Assembly (NCBI GenBank): GCA_044235425.1 | Contig: JBIIHW010000003.1 | Location: 1 to 64,000, forward strand | Length of the DNA stretch: 64,000 bases | Source of the DNA: JBJSXJ01 sp044235425 | Lineage (GTDB): Bacteria > Planctomycetota > Planctomycetia > Pirellulales > Pirellulaceae | Direction of reading: 5' to 3' | Shown: positions 53,182-62,458 of the stretch, piece after piece | Numbering within the stretch: position 1 is the first letter of the stretch | Layout of the letters: every line of letters starts with the position of its first letter | The notes under the pieces: model-generated | Told to the model about the DNA's origin: nothing | The model's database searches: none | Seen by the model: only the letters and a program-made list of their open reading frames with translations | Made by a program: the position numbers and the translations under genes

Positions 53182-55494
53182 ATGTCTGCGAATCCGCCTC
53201 TCCTGCCGCCCGCTCAGCCAGCCCGTCGCCCGGCCCTCCGTACCCTCCAGCGTCACTGGCCCTCGCTCCTCATCGGCTGCCTGCTAGCCCTCGCCCTCAC
53301 CCTGACTTTGCCACCGCGCCTTCAAGGCGGCCCGCCGGCGAACACGTCCACCACTGCCACTGGCACGTCCGCCACTGCCGCCACTGCCGCCGCCGAGCCT
53401 GTCCCCGATTTCGCACTCGATATCGTGCCGCTTCTGAGTCGCCATGGCTGCAATGCGGGCGGCTGTCATGGCAAGGCGAGTGGCCAGAATGGCTTCAAAT
53501 TGTCACTCTTTGGCTTCGATCCGATCTTCGATTACGAAGCGATTGTGAATCAAGCTCGAGGACGACGTTTGTTTGCGGCGGCTCCCGAACATAGCCTGCT
53601 GCTGGCGAAGGCTTCCGGCCAAGTGCCTCATGGTGGTGGTCGGCGCTGGGAACCGGAAGGAGCTGATTATCAAACGGTTCGTGCCTGGATTGCGGCCGGT
53701 GCCAAGCCAGCTCGTCCCGACGCACCAAAACTCGTTCGTCTGGAGCTGACCCCGAGCGAGAAAGTTTTTCAGCCCAGTGAAACTCAGCCGCTGACGGCGA
53801 CGGCTCTTTATAGCGACGGCAGCCGCCGCGATGTCACCGCTCGTGCGCAGTTCTCCAGCAACCTCGACGTGGTCGCCACCGTCGATGATGCCGGTATCGT
53901 AAGGACGGGTAAAGAGCGTGGTGAAGCGGCGATCATGGCCCGCTTCATGGGCCAAGTGGCGGTGTTTCGCGCGATTCTGCCTCATGGCCAACCACTTGCC
54001 GAAATCCCCAACTTCCAACCCTCCAATTACGTCGACCGACTCGCCGCCGATAAATGGCGCAAGCTCGGACTCCTCCCCTCACCACGTTGTGATGATGCCA
54101 CGTATCTCCGCCGAGTGACGATTGATTTGTGTGGGCGCTTGCCTACCGTCGAAGAAGCTCGGCAGTTTCTCGCCGATCAGAATCCCAACAAACGCTCAGC
54201 CGAGGTGGAACGACTCCTGGAGTCGCCCGACTATCCCGCTTTCTTCGCACTTCGCTGGGGAGCCATTCTGCGCAATTCAAATCTCGCGGGAGCTGATCAA
54301 GCGGCCTATGCATTTCATAACTGGATCAAAGAAATGCTGGCTCGCAATCGCCCCTATGATGAATTTGTGCGCGGCATCGTCGCTGCATCCGGTGAGTGGC
54401 AGGATGCTCCCGCGATCAATTGGTACTGGCAAAGCCGCGACGACCAGTTGCATCAAGTCACTGCTGATACCGCTCAAGTGTTTCTCGGCATCCGCCTTCA
54501 ATGTGCGCGCTGTCATCACCATCCCTATGAACGCTGGGGACAAGACGACTATTTCGGGCTCGCGGGCTTCTTCACGAGACTGGGTCGTAAAGGATTCGGT
54601 CAGCCACCACCGTACTACGCCTCGGCAACCCCGACGACCGGCGAGCGGCATCCGCTGACCGGAAAAACTCCCGAGCCGAAGTATCTGGATGGCGAGGTGG
54701 CGCAGTTCACCGCCGACGACGATCCGCGCCACGGACTTGTCGATTGGATGGCTCGACCTGAAAACCCCTTCTTCGCTCCCGTCCTCGTCAACCGACTCTG
54801 GGGCCACTTCCTCGGCCGTGGACTGGTCCATGAAGTGGATGATCTGCGAGCGACGAATCCACCCACCAATCCCGAGCTACTCGCAGCCCTCTCACAAGAC
54901 TTCATCGCTCATAAGTTCGACATGAAGCACTTGATTCGCACCATCGTCAATAGTCAGGTGTATCAACTGTCGAGTGAGCCGCAGGCTGGTAACGAGCATG
55001 ATCGCCAAAACTTTGCTCGCTTCTACGCACGTCGCATGCTGGCGGAAGTTTTTCTGGATGCGGTTGATCAAGCCACGGACATGAAGACCCGCTTCAATGG
55101 TGTCAGTTCCCAGGCTCGCGCGGTTGATTTACCTCACGAAGGTTTTGGTTCGTATTTTCTCGATACCTTCGACCGCCCTCGTCGCGTCACCAGCTGCGAA
55201 TGTGAACGCTCGACCGGTGCCACGCTTGCTCAAGTGCTACTGCTGAAGAATTCCGATGAGATTGAAAATAAACTCTCTGCCGGTGACGGCCGAGTCGCAC
55301 GCTTAACCAAAGCCAAATCGCCTCCCGATCAACTTGTACAAGAACTTTACTTAGCCACGCTCAGCCGTTTTCCCACCGCCAATGAACTCAAAACGACGCT
55401 AGCCTATTTGGAAACCGAAACGGATCGCACGAAGGCGACGGAAGACATTCTCTGGACGCTCCTGAACACCAAAGAATTCATGTTCAATCACTAG
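53182..55494 (+). CDS. DUF1549/DUF1553 protein with Big2-like domain
   Basis: A 770-residue exported protein. An N-terminal hydrophobic anchor (about 31-50) precedes a GCNAGGCHGKASGQNGFKLS segment near residue 93, a possible heme or metal motif (Cx4CH). A Big2-like Ig domain (about 185-265) is followed by DUF1549 (about 290-470) and DUF1553 (about 530-760). This is a second, distinct architecture beside the PSD1-type protein at 44803. It is first in a cluster with a cupin, a DUF1501 protein and a PPC-domain protein, the usual planctomycete association. Confidence 0.9.
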   Translation: MSANPPLLPPAQPARRPALRTLQRHWPSLLIGCLLALALTLTLPPRLQGGPPANTSTTATGTSATAATAAAEPVPDFALDIVPLLSRHGCNAGGCHGKASGQNGFKLSLFGFDPIFDYEAIVNQARGRRLFAAAPEHSLLLAKASGQVPHGGGRRWEPEGADYQTVRAWIAAGAKPARPDAPKLVRLELTPSEKVFQPSETQPLTATALYSDGSRRDVTARAQFSSNLDVVATVDDAGIVRTGKERGEAAIMARFMGQVAVFRAILPHGQPLAEIPNFQPSNYVDRLAADKWRKLGLLPSPRCDDATYLRRVTIDLCGRLPTVEEARQFLADQNPNKRSAEVERLLESPDYPAFFALRWGAILRNSNLAGADQAAYAFHNWIKEMLARNRPYDEFVRGIVAASGEWQDAPAINWYWQSRDDQLHQVTADTAQVFLGIRLQCARCHHHPYERWGQDDYFGLAGFFTRLGRKGFGQPPPYYASATPTTGERHPLTGKTPEPKYLDGEVAQFTADDDPRHGLVDWMARPENPFFAPVLVNRLWGHFLGRGLVHEVDDLRATNPPTNPELLAALSQDFIAHKFDMKHLIRTIVNSQVYQLSSEPQAGNEHDRQNFARFYARRMLAEVFLDAVDQATDMKTRFNGVSSQARAVDLPHEGFGSYFLDTFDRPRRVTSCECERSTGATLAQVLLLKNSDEIENKLSAGDGRVARLTKAKSPPDQLVQELYLATLSRFPTANELKTTLAYLETETDRTKATEDILWTLLNTKEFMFNH

Positions 55495-55495
55495 C

Positions 55496-55882
55496 ATGAA
55501 GCGCTTCGATACTTTGCCGCTGCCCGCTCAACCGACGATCGTCGCGCCGGATGGTTCCGATGTGCGCGTGCTGTTGCAGCTAGGTGGTGGAAGCATGGCG
55601 CACTTTGAATTGGCGGCTGGTCGAGTGTCGGCGGCGATTAAACATCGCACGGTCGAGGAGATCTGGTACATCCTCAGTGGCGTAGGAACGATGTGGCGCA
55701 AGCTGGATGAACACGAGGAGATTGTCACGTTGACACCCGGGATTTGTCTGACGATTCCACTCGGCACTCATTTCCAATTTCGAGCTTCCTCGCAGTGTGC
55801 ATTGACGGCGGTCGGTATCACGATGCCACCTTGGCCCGGTGCTGATGAAGCGATTCCCGTACCTGCGAAATGGGAGGATTAA
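55496..55882 (+). CDS. Cupin-domain protein
   Basis: A 128-residue single-cupin protein. The two cupin motifs are present in weakened form: HFELAAGRVSAAIKHRTVEEIWYILSG and PLGTHFQFRASS. Metal-binding residues of motif 1 are partly kept (His and two Glu). It could be a small metal-dependent isomerase, dioxygenase or binding protein. It starts one base after the stop of the preceding gene, so it is co-translated with it. The following gene is separated by the C-rich repeat. Confidence 0.8.
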   Translation: MKRFDTLPLPAQPTIVAPDGSDVRVLLQLGGGSMAHFELAAGRVSAAIKHRTVEEIWYILSGVGTMWRKLDEHEEIVTLTPGICLTIPLGTHFQFRASSQCALTAVGITMPPWPGADEAIPVPAKWED

Positions 55883-55970
55883 CGATCCCCGCGAATCCGC
55901 ACCCTTACAAAAAAAAGTTCTCCTCTGCCCCACCGTTACAACGCACACAATTTTTGCAACCAAACGTAAA

Positions 55971-56216
55971 CCCCGACCCCCAAACCCCGACCCCCTAACC
56001 CCGACCCCCAAACCCCGACCCCCGACCCCCGAACCCCCGAACCCCGCACCCCGCACCCCGCACCCCGAACCCCCAAACCCCGCACCCCGCACCCCGCACC
56101 CCGCACCCCGCACCCCGAACCCCCAAACCCCGCACCCCGAACCCCGCACCCCGAACCCCGCACCCCGCACCCCGAACCCCGCACCCCGAACCCCCAAACC
56201 CCGCACCCCGAACCCC
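55971..56216. repeat. C-rich minisatellite (ccccgaacc/ccccgcacc units), G-quadruplex-prone
   Basis: About 246 bases made of 7- to 9-base variants of ccccgMaccc and ccccaaacc. The minus strand therefore has runs of four or five G every four to six bases, ideal for stacked G-quadruplexes. Open frames on both strands across it (Pro-rich or Gly-Val-Arg-rich) are artefacts of the missing stop codons. It lies between the cupin stop and the DUF1501 start within one gene cluster. Confidence 0.95.
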
Positions 56217-56248
56217 AACAACCTTCCCCGTTTCGCGGACACTTTCCC

Positions 56249-57574
56249 ATGTTGCACATCGACACCAGCTCAACCAATTCTTCGAAAACCGGCCTGCGGC
56301 GACGTGGCTTTTTGCAACTGGGTGGACTAGGAATTGGCGCCCTGGCGCTGCCTGATCTGCTGCGACTTCGCGCTGCTGGAGCCGCTCCCGCTCGACCGAA
56401 ATCCGTGATTCTGGTCTGGCTGGCGGGTGGACCCAGTCATCTGGATATGTACGATTTGAAGCCGGATGCGCCGGCTGAATTTCGCGGCGAGTTCCGACCG
56501 ATTGCGACGAACGTTCCTGGGATCGACATTGGCGAGCATTTGCCGCTGCAAGCGAAGATCATGGATAAGCTGTCGATCGTTCGATCTGCGTATCACACGA
56601 ACGCGGGCCACGGCATGGGCTCACAGTGGATGCTCACCGGCTGGCAACCAACGATCGAAGTGAATGACAATATCTATCCCTGCCTTGGTTCGGTCGTTGC
56701 CAAAATGAAAGGTGCGAATCAGCCGGGACTGCCCGCCTACGTCAATCTCCCGCGCCCGCTCGGACTCGGCAAAGCGGCCTACCTGGGCTCATCCTTTAAC
56801 CCTTTCTCACCAGACAGCGATCCGAGTGCTGACGGCTTTCAGGTGCGCAACTTGAAGCTGCCTGGTCGAGTGGATGTGACGCGATTGGATCGTCGTGAAA
56901 ACCTCCTCAAACAACTCGACGGTATTCGTCGCGACGTCGATACGAAGGGCGACATCGCCGGTCTCGATCAATTCTACCGCGACGCGCTGGAGATGGTGAC
57001 CAGTGATAAGGCGCAGAAGGCATTCAATATTCAGGCGGAAGATCCCCGTTTGCGAGACACCTACGGCCGGCACGATTTAGGTCAGAGCTGCTTACTCGCT
57101 CGACGTTTGGTTGAGGCCGGAGTGACGTTTGTGGCCATCCAGGCAGGCGGCGGTTGGGACACGCATGGCGACAACTTCAAACAACTCAAAGACAGTTTGT
57201 TGCCCAAGTATGATCGAGCCGTTTCGGCACTGGTCAGCGACCTGCACCAACGGGGTTTGCATGAGGATGTGCTGGTGATGTCGTTTGGGGAGTTTGGTCG
57301 CACGCCGCGAATCAATGGACAGGCGGGGCGCGATCACTGGCCAGGTGCGATGTCGATTTTGTATGCAGGTGGTGGATTGAAAATGGGTCAGGCGATCGGC
57401 ACGACCAACGACAAAGCGGAATATCCCACGACCAAAGCGTACACCCCCGGTTGCGTCCTCTCGACGATGTATCACGCGCTGGGCATCAATCATCGCCACG
57501 TTTTCTTCGACCAGGCGAATCGACCGTTGCCGATCCTGAGTGAAGGTCAGCCTATCGCCGAACTCATCGGCTAA
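56249..57574 (+). CDS. DUF1501 domain protein, Tat-exported
   Basis: A 441-residue protein of the sulfatase/alkaline-phosphatase-like superfamily. The N-terminus has RRRGFLQLGGLGIGALALPDLL, a twin-arginine export signal. Downstream SVILVWLAGGPSHLDMYDLKP, GWDTHGDNFKQLKDSLLPKYD and MSFGEFGRTPRINGQAGRDHW are the DUF1501 hallmarks. DUF1501 genes normally pair with DUF1549/DUF1553 genes, as here; their joint function is unproven. It is followed after 16 bases by the PPC-domain gene. Confidence 0.93.
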   Translation: MLHIDTSSTNSSKTGLRRRGFLQLGGLGIGALALPDLLRLRAAGAAPARPKSVILVWLAGGPSHLDMYDLKPDAPAEFRGEFRPIATNVPGIDIGEHLPLQAKIMDKLSIVRSAYHTNAGHGMGSQWMLTGWQPTIEVNDNIYPCLGSVVAKMKGANQPGLPAYVNLPRPLGLGKAAYLGSSFNPFSPDSDPSADGFQVRNLKLPGRVDVTRLDRRENLLKQLDGIRRDVDTKGDIAGLDQFYRDALEMVTSDKAQKAFNIQAEDPRLRDTYGRHDLGQSCLLARRLVEAGVTFVAIQAGGGWDTHGDNFKQLKDSLLPKYDRAVSALVSDLHQRGLHEDVLVMSFGEFGRTPRINGQAGRDHWPGAMSILYAGGGLKMGQAIGTTNDKAEYPTTKAYTPGCVLSTMYHALGINHRHVFFDQANRPLPILSEGQPIAELIG

Positions 57575-57590
57575 TTCCAGGTACACGATC

Positions 57591-59819
57591 ATGACCAGCT
57601 TCTCGTCGCGATTCGTGGGACGAACAACCAAGTTCATCCCGCTCGGCATCGTTGCCTCTCGATTTGTTTTGCCGCTCACACTACCGGTTGTGTTTGCACT
57701 CTTCCTGGCCCTTAGGATTCTGCCCGTGGCGGCTCGAGCGGAATTGCCATCCATCCGTTTCGATCGCCTGCAACCGCTGGGTGGAGCGGCGGGTAGCTCA
57801 TTCGATCTTCAGATCGCGGGCAACGATATCGAAGATGTGAAAACGCTGCTCTTCGATCATCCCGGTTTGCAAGCGGTCCCAGTCGAGGGCAAAGAGCGTA
57901 CCTTCCGGATCACGGTGAACGCGGATGTGCCGATCGGCACCTACGACGTTCGTCTGGTGGGGCGTTTTGGAGTGAGCAATCCGCGACTGATCGCCGTCAC
58001 TCGCGGATTACAGGATATCGCCGAAGTCGAACCAAATAACAAACTCGACCAATCCCAACTCATTCCACTTAATGCGGCCGTTCATGGAACCTCCGATCAA
58101 AACGATCAGGATCAATATCGAGTGGCACTGAAGAAGGGTCAGCGAGTGACCCTGCAGTGTCAGGCCGGGCGACTCGACTCCGCCATGGACGCGACGCTCA
58201 CCGTGACGACTCGCGGCGGTCAGTCACTGGCCAGTAATGGTGACTATCATGGTCGCGATCCCTTCATTGATTTCGTCGCTCCGGCGGACGATGAGTATGT
58301 GGTGACGGTTAGTGATTTATCTTTTCGCGGTGGACATCCCTATCAGCTCATCATGAGTGACTTGCCGCAACTGGAGAATGTTCATCCCCGAGCTTTTCAG
58401 GTTGGCACGACTACGACCGCTTTGGTGTTTGGTCGCAATCTGCCCAGTGGTGAACCATCTAGTCGAACGATGAACGATTTGCCACTCAGCCAGCTTCGCT
58501 TGGCAGTCAATCCACCCGCTGACCTGCTCACACGCGGCAGATTCGTATTCAGCTCCCATCCCACCGATCACTCCACGCTTCCCACGGCCGCTACCGGAAC
58601 GCTGACCGGCTTTCAGCTCATTGCCGGGCTACCTCAGGAATTACTATCTGCGGTGCCTGTCGTGGTCACCGATCAGCCGGTCGTCGTCGAACAGGAGCCA
58701 AACGATGAGCGCGAGAAACCGCAGCGACTTCATTTACCGGCGATGGTGAGTGCTCACTTTGATCAGCCGCGTGATGCCGATTGGTATGAAGTCGAAGTGG
58801 AAACCGGCGGCAATTATGCTCTGGATGTGTACTGCGAACGGATTGCGGGGCGAGCGGACCCGTACGTGGCAGTCTTTGATGAGAAGGGTAATCGCGTGAC
58901 CGAGCTGGATGACTTTGGTCATCGAGTGAATGCGTTTGACGGACATCTGCGTGATCCGTCCGGCAACGTGACTCTCAACGCCAAGCAGAAATATCGACTG
59001 CTGGTACAAGATCGTTACCGCCGCGGCGGTCCAAGGTATCAGTATGTATTGTCGCTGCGCGCGAGTGCGGGCGATTTTCAGGCGGCAGTCATTCATCGAC
59101 AAAATCCAGGGCCGGGTGGCGTGACCGTGGGACGCGGCGGACAAACTCACCTGGATGTCGTCATTCATTACTCGGGTGGTTTTAATGGCCCAGTGACGAT
59201 TTCTGCTGAGTCGTTACCGGCGGGATTGCATCTTGTTCCCACGACGCTTCATGGCACCTCCGGCATCATCGTGCTCACGGCGGACGAAACAGCCACGGAT
59301 TGGACCGGGTTCATTTCCTTGACCGCACGTGGCAAAGTCGGTGAAACCGAAGTGGTGCGCGACGTGCGTTCGACCACTCGAGTCTGGACCGATACGAACA
59401 TGCCTGCGAGTCGTCCCACACGGCAGTTGGCCGTTGCCATTCGAGACACCGCTCCCTATGCGTTGCAGTTCGCGTCCGACATGGTGATGGTGCCAGCCGG
59501 TCAGAAAGTAGAAGTGAAACTAACGGCCACGCGCCGCTGGCCTGATTTTCGTGGCAATATCACGGTTACGCCGCTGGCATTCCCTAGCGGCTTACAAATG
59601 CAAAACCTGGAAATTGCGAGTAACGCCACTGAGATCACGGTGCCGCTGCAATGTCCGGCAAACATGCGTCCCGGTCTGTACACGATCAGCGTGCAAGGGC
59701 AGGCTCAAGTACCCTTTGCGAAAGATGACAAAGCGACCTCTCGCCCGAACACTCTGGTATCGCAGGCAAGTCGGCCGCTCCAGCTGCTCGTTACCGAACC
59801 ACCCAAAACGGCTAAATAG
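57591..59819 (+). CDS. Exported PPC-domain (pre-peptidase C-terminal) protein
   Basis: A 742-residue secreted protein. After a signal peptide (about 24-55), an Ig-like domain (about 60-145) and two PPC-type domains are seen: EVEPNNKLDQSQLIPLNAAVHG (about 150-270) and EQEPNDEREKPQRLHLP (about 365-480). Further beta domains follow. PPC domains bind carbohydrate or protein surfaces. There is no catalytic domain. ATG 57591 is chosen as the first start after the DUF1501 stop. It ends the cluster that starts at 53182. Confidence 0.85.
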   Translation: MTSFSSRFVGRTTKFIPLGIVASRFVLPLTLPVVFALFLALRILPVAARAELPSIRFDRLQPLGGAAGSSFDLQIAGNDIEDVKTLLFDHPGLQAVPVEGKERTFRITVNADVPIGTYDVRLVGRFGVSNPRLIAVTRGLQDIAEVEPNNKLDQSQLIPLNAAVHGTSDQNDQDQYRVALKKGQRVTLQCQAGRLDSAMDATLTVTTRGGQSLASNGDYHGRDPFIDFVAPADDEYVVTVSDLSFRGGHPYQLIMSDLPQLENVHPRAFQVGTTTTALVFGRNLPSGEPSSRTMNDLPLSQLRLAVNPPADLLTRGRFVFSSHPTDHSTLPTAATGTLTGFQLIAGLPQELLSAVPVVVTDQPVVVEQEPNDEREKPQRLHLPAMVSAHFDQPRDADWYEVEVETGGNYALDVYCERIAGRADPYVAVFDEKGNRVTELDDFGHRVNAFDGHLRDPSGNVTLNAKQKYRLLVQDRYRRGGPRYQYVLSLRASAGDFQAAVIHRQNPGPGGVTVGRGGQTHLDVVIHYSGGFNGPVTISAESLPAGLHLVPTTLHGTSGIIVLTADETATDWTGFISLTARGKVGETEVVRDVRSTTRVWTDTNMPASRPTRQLAVAIRDTAPYALQFASDMVMVPAGQKVEVKLTATRRWPDFRGNITVTPLAFPSGLQMQNLEIASNATEITVPLQCPANMRPGLYTISVQGQAQVPFAKDDKATSRPNTLVSQASRPLQLLVTEPPKTAK

Positions 59820-60016
59820 TGGTCGCGCACCAGGGGCGCGGGTGGCTGCGCACGAGGGATACTCGTGGTTGCTCACGGATGCCACGGAATGTCTCGCACG
59901 AAGACTCGTCAGGGCCCGATGGTTCTTTTGGGGGAAGGTGGCCGAGCGGCAAGAAAATGAGGAGAGCACGATCGATCAAGAATCGATGGAGAGCGACCTG
60001 TTTAATCGCTCATTCG

Positions 60017-61171
60017 CTAGGTACGGTTGCCGTATCGCTGCCAGATTTCATCGAGATGGAATAGCTGATGAGCTAAAAAAGGAAGTCCGCCTCGGGTCAG
60101 TCGCCGCATCATGGCGAGCGTACGGAAGAGGCCTTGCGATGCCACCAGCGAACGGGCAGCGGCGAAGGCTCGAGTCGGATTGATATTCTTCAATCCCACT
60201 CGGTAACTTGACAGTTGCTCCAGCTCGGGCAACTGCACTTCATCCAAGGCGGCGGTCAGCGCGAGTCGTGGGTAATCGACTCCTGAAAAAACCTGAAACA
60301 TGCAGTAACCAGGGACTCGTGGGTTGATTTCAAAAACCTTGGCCAAGCCATCTCGCTTATCGATGCGAAATTCAACTTCCGCTACTCCGGCCCACCGCCA
60401 ATGACGAAACAGCGGTAACATCTGCTCGAGCAGTTCCGGCTGATAGGTAGAAACGCCAATCGCATTCAAGCCACCGGTGAGCGGGTAGGAGAGATGTTTT
60501 CGAAAGGTCGAGGCGGCGATTAATCTCGTGTGCTTATCAAACAAAACGGTCAAGTTGCAGTAGGAATCCGATTCGCCTGGAATGTATTCCTGAATCGTGA
60601 CGTCGCGACAGGTTTGACTGCACTGTGCCAAAGCGCTATCGAGTTCATCTGCCGATTCGGCGAAATTCATACCACGAGCGGCGCCGAGGTCAATTCGAGG
60701 CTTAATCACTAGTCGGCCACCGCCGTTCTGGAACCAGTGCAGCGCTTCCTCTCTGGTGAAACTTAACGGCACCGGAATCGAGAGTCGTCGACATTCCTGC
60801 AAGCACAAATCTTTGTCATAAGCTGCCTGATATGACGCGGCGGGAGGCAGTAACGTTTGACAACCGGCGGGCAGCTCCTCCAGAAGATTGACGCTCCAGC
60901 GCGCCATTTCAGAGTCCAGCGGCAAGAACACCTGCGGATGAATGTCTCGCAGATGGCTCAGCAGTTCCGCTTGTCGCTGCGAGTCTGAACCCTGCAGTGA
61001 TAATTCGTGGAAGCTCGTCAAACTTCGTGATCGTAACCGACTTCTCCATGGGGCATCGTCGATCCCATGTACTTGCATGCCCAGGGAACGCAACGATCGC
61101 GCAAACGTGCTGCCTTTTTCGCTTAAGGCACTGGTAATGACGACCGAGGGCCGAGTTGAGTGACGGTTCAT
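60017..61171 (-). CDS. ATP-grasp ligase, unknown substrate
   Basis: A 384-residue ATP-grasp enzyme. A Rossmann-like N-terminus (PSVVITSALSEKGSTFARSL) is followed by GGRLVIKPRIDLGAARG (ATP-binding lysine), VTIQEYIPGES and a C-terminal VEVEFRID..VFEINPRVPG metal-binding block. These enzymes couple a carboxylate to an amine or thiol through an acyl-phosphate. The substrates are not readable. It lies 14 bases downstream of a second ATP-grasp gene on the same strand, a pairing that points to a small biosynthetic pathway. Confidence 0.85.
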   Translation of the reverse strand: MNRHSTRPSVVITSALSEKGSTFARSLRSLGMQVHGIDDAPWRSRLRSRSLTSFHELSLQGSDSQRQAELLSHLRDIHPQVFLPLDSEMARWSVNLLEELPAGCQTLLPPAASYQAAYDKDLCLQECRRLSIPVPLSFTREEALHWFQNGGGRLVIKPRIDLGAARGMNFAESADELDSALAQCSQTCRDVTIQEYIPGESDSYCNLTVLFDKHTRLIAASTFRKHLSYPLTGGLNAIGVSTYQPELLEQMLPLFRHWRWAGVAEVEFRIDKRDGLAKVFEINPRVPGYCMFQVFSGVDYPRLALTAALDEVQLPELEQLSSYRVGLKNINPTRAFAAARSLVASQGLFRTLAMMRRLTRGGLPFLAHQLFHLDEIWQRYGNRT

Positions 61172-61185
61172 GTGGACCTATCAAG

Positions 61186-62367
61186 TCATCCAGCAAGCAG
61201 GTGTTGCGCCACAGGGATTCCATGCGCATGAAAGAATCGTGCATTGCGGCGATTGGAAAGCAGCGGCTGGTGAACTTGCCACACAACTAAGCCGGGAGGT
61301 GAATTTCCTTCAATTACGCAATAGCCGTCATCGGTCATCAGCACATCCCACCCCACCATCAGCGCCTCGGGAAGATTATCGCAAGCCGTCATGAGCCCCT
61401 TCACCATAAGCTCATAATTTGGAATCGCGACTCCTTCCAGCGGTGCCTCCGTTTCTGGATGCTTCGCGAAAAATTCCAACTTTCCCTGCGAGTTCACAGT
61501 CAAGCCTTTGCCCATGACCCCCGTTGCTGGATCAATGTGAACACTTAAACCTCCACGGCCCTGATGAAAATTATCGACGGGATAGGAGCGGCTGGAACCA
61601 AACCGGTGTACGACCGCGGCCACATAAGGTCCGTCCGCATCACGAAGCGTCAGGACACGAATGGTATTGGCCGTGCGAGAAAAAATCCGAGCCGCATATT
61701 GCGCCTGTTGGATGTAACCGGTAACGACGTATCGATCGAGCGAGGAGACGATCAACAGCAGGTCCTCTTCGGCACAGGGAAATCCATTGATATGCCACTG
61801 ATCCTGCGGGCGATCAACAAAGAACACTCCCTCACCACCTCCCGACCAGTGAGGTCGAAGAACCAGCTTTCGACCCATGGACACCCAATCGCCGAGCGTT
61901 TCTGCTAAGGGCTTGTGATAACTGGGTTTCACTGCGCCCGCGCGGCTCAAGGAATCGACATCAGGTTGCGGAAAGGGAAAGGCGTGGCCCTTCACGATCG
62001 CGCCGATCAAAGGTGCACAGGGGACACCAAAACCACGTAGCATATGGGATAGCACAAGTTTGTTCCCGACGATCGGATTGAAGAATCCATTGATTTTGGT
62101 TCCATGGAACGACATCGGAAAGTCAGGAACATAATTTCGAGTATCATTTTCAGCCAAGCGATAGGCCCGGTAACTTCCCGTCTCAAACCCATGACGCCAC
62201 GCTCGCCACCGTTCCCTTATCGAAGCACGTTTAAATACCTGTTGTCTCCAGTTTCTGAGGTACCGGACCCAAGATCGGGCTCGAAGCTCCCAGGCACCGT
62301 TGGTGCGCACATTCGGCTCAATGCGATAATCCTCAAACAGCTGTTGCAAGGAACGCTTCGATGACAT
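61186..62367 (-). CDS. Sugar-transfer-associated-type ATP-grasp protein
   Basis: A 393-residue protein resembling the ATPgrasp_ST family. LVLSHMLRGFGVPCAPLIGAI, KLVLRPHWSGGGEGVFFVDRP (ATP-binding lysine region), YIQQAQYAARIFSRTANTIRVLTL and a terminal GWDVLMTDDGYCVIEGNSPPGL metal-binding block are seen. Family members are usually found near polysaccharide genes. ATG 62367 is selected as the start of the conserved region. Together with the second ATP-grasp gene downstream and the divergent methyltransferase gene it forms an unassigned locus. Confidence 0.8.
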   Translation of the reverse strand: MSSKRSLQQLFEDYRIEPNVRTNGAWELRARSWVRYLRNWRQQVFKRASIRERWRAWRHGFETGSYRAYRLAENDTRNYVPDFPMSFHGTKINGFFNPIVGNKLVLSHMLRGFGVPCAPLIGAIVKGHAFPFPQPDVDSLSRAGAVKPSYHKPLAETLGDWVSMGRKLVLRPHWSGGGEGVFFVDRPQDQWHINGFPCAEEDLLLIVSSLDRYVVTGYIQQAQYAARIFSRTANTIRVLTLRDADGPYVAAVVHRFGSSRSYPVDNFHQGRGGLSVHIDPATGVMGKGLTVNSQGKLEFFAKHPETEAPLEGVAIPNYELMVKGLMTACDNLPEALMVGWDVLMTDDGYCVIEGNSPPGLVVWQVHQPLLSNRRNARFFHAHGIPVAQHLLAG

Positions 62368-62458
62368 GAGTAGGCATCTCGTTTTCAGTTCATCTTCGGA
62401 CTGACGTCGATACAACGATCCCAACCCATGTGACGGGCAGAAAAAACAAGGGTAGAAC

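Noticed and set aside
55580..56257. Gly-Val-Arg-rich minus-strand frames over the C-rich tract
   Set aside because: The tract lacks stop codons in several frames by composition. No start site and no conserved sequence.
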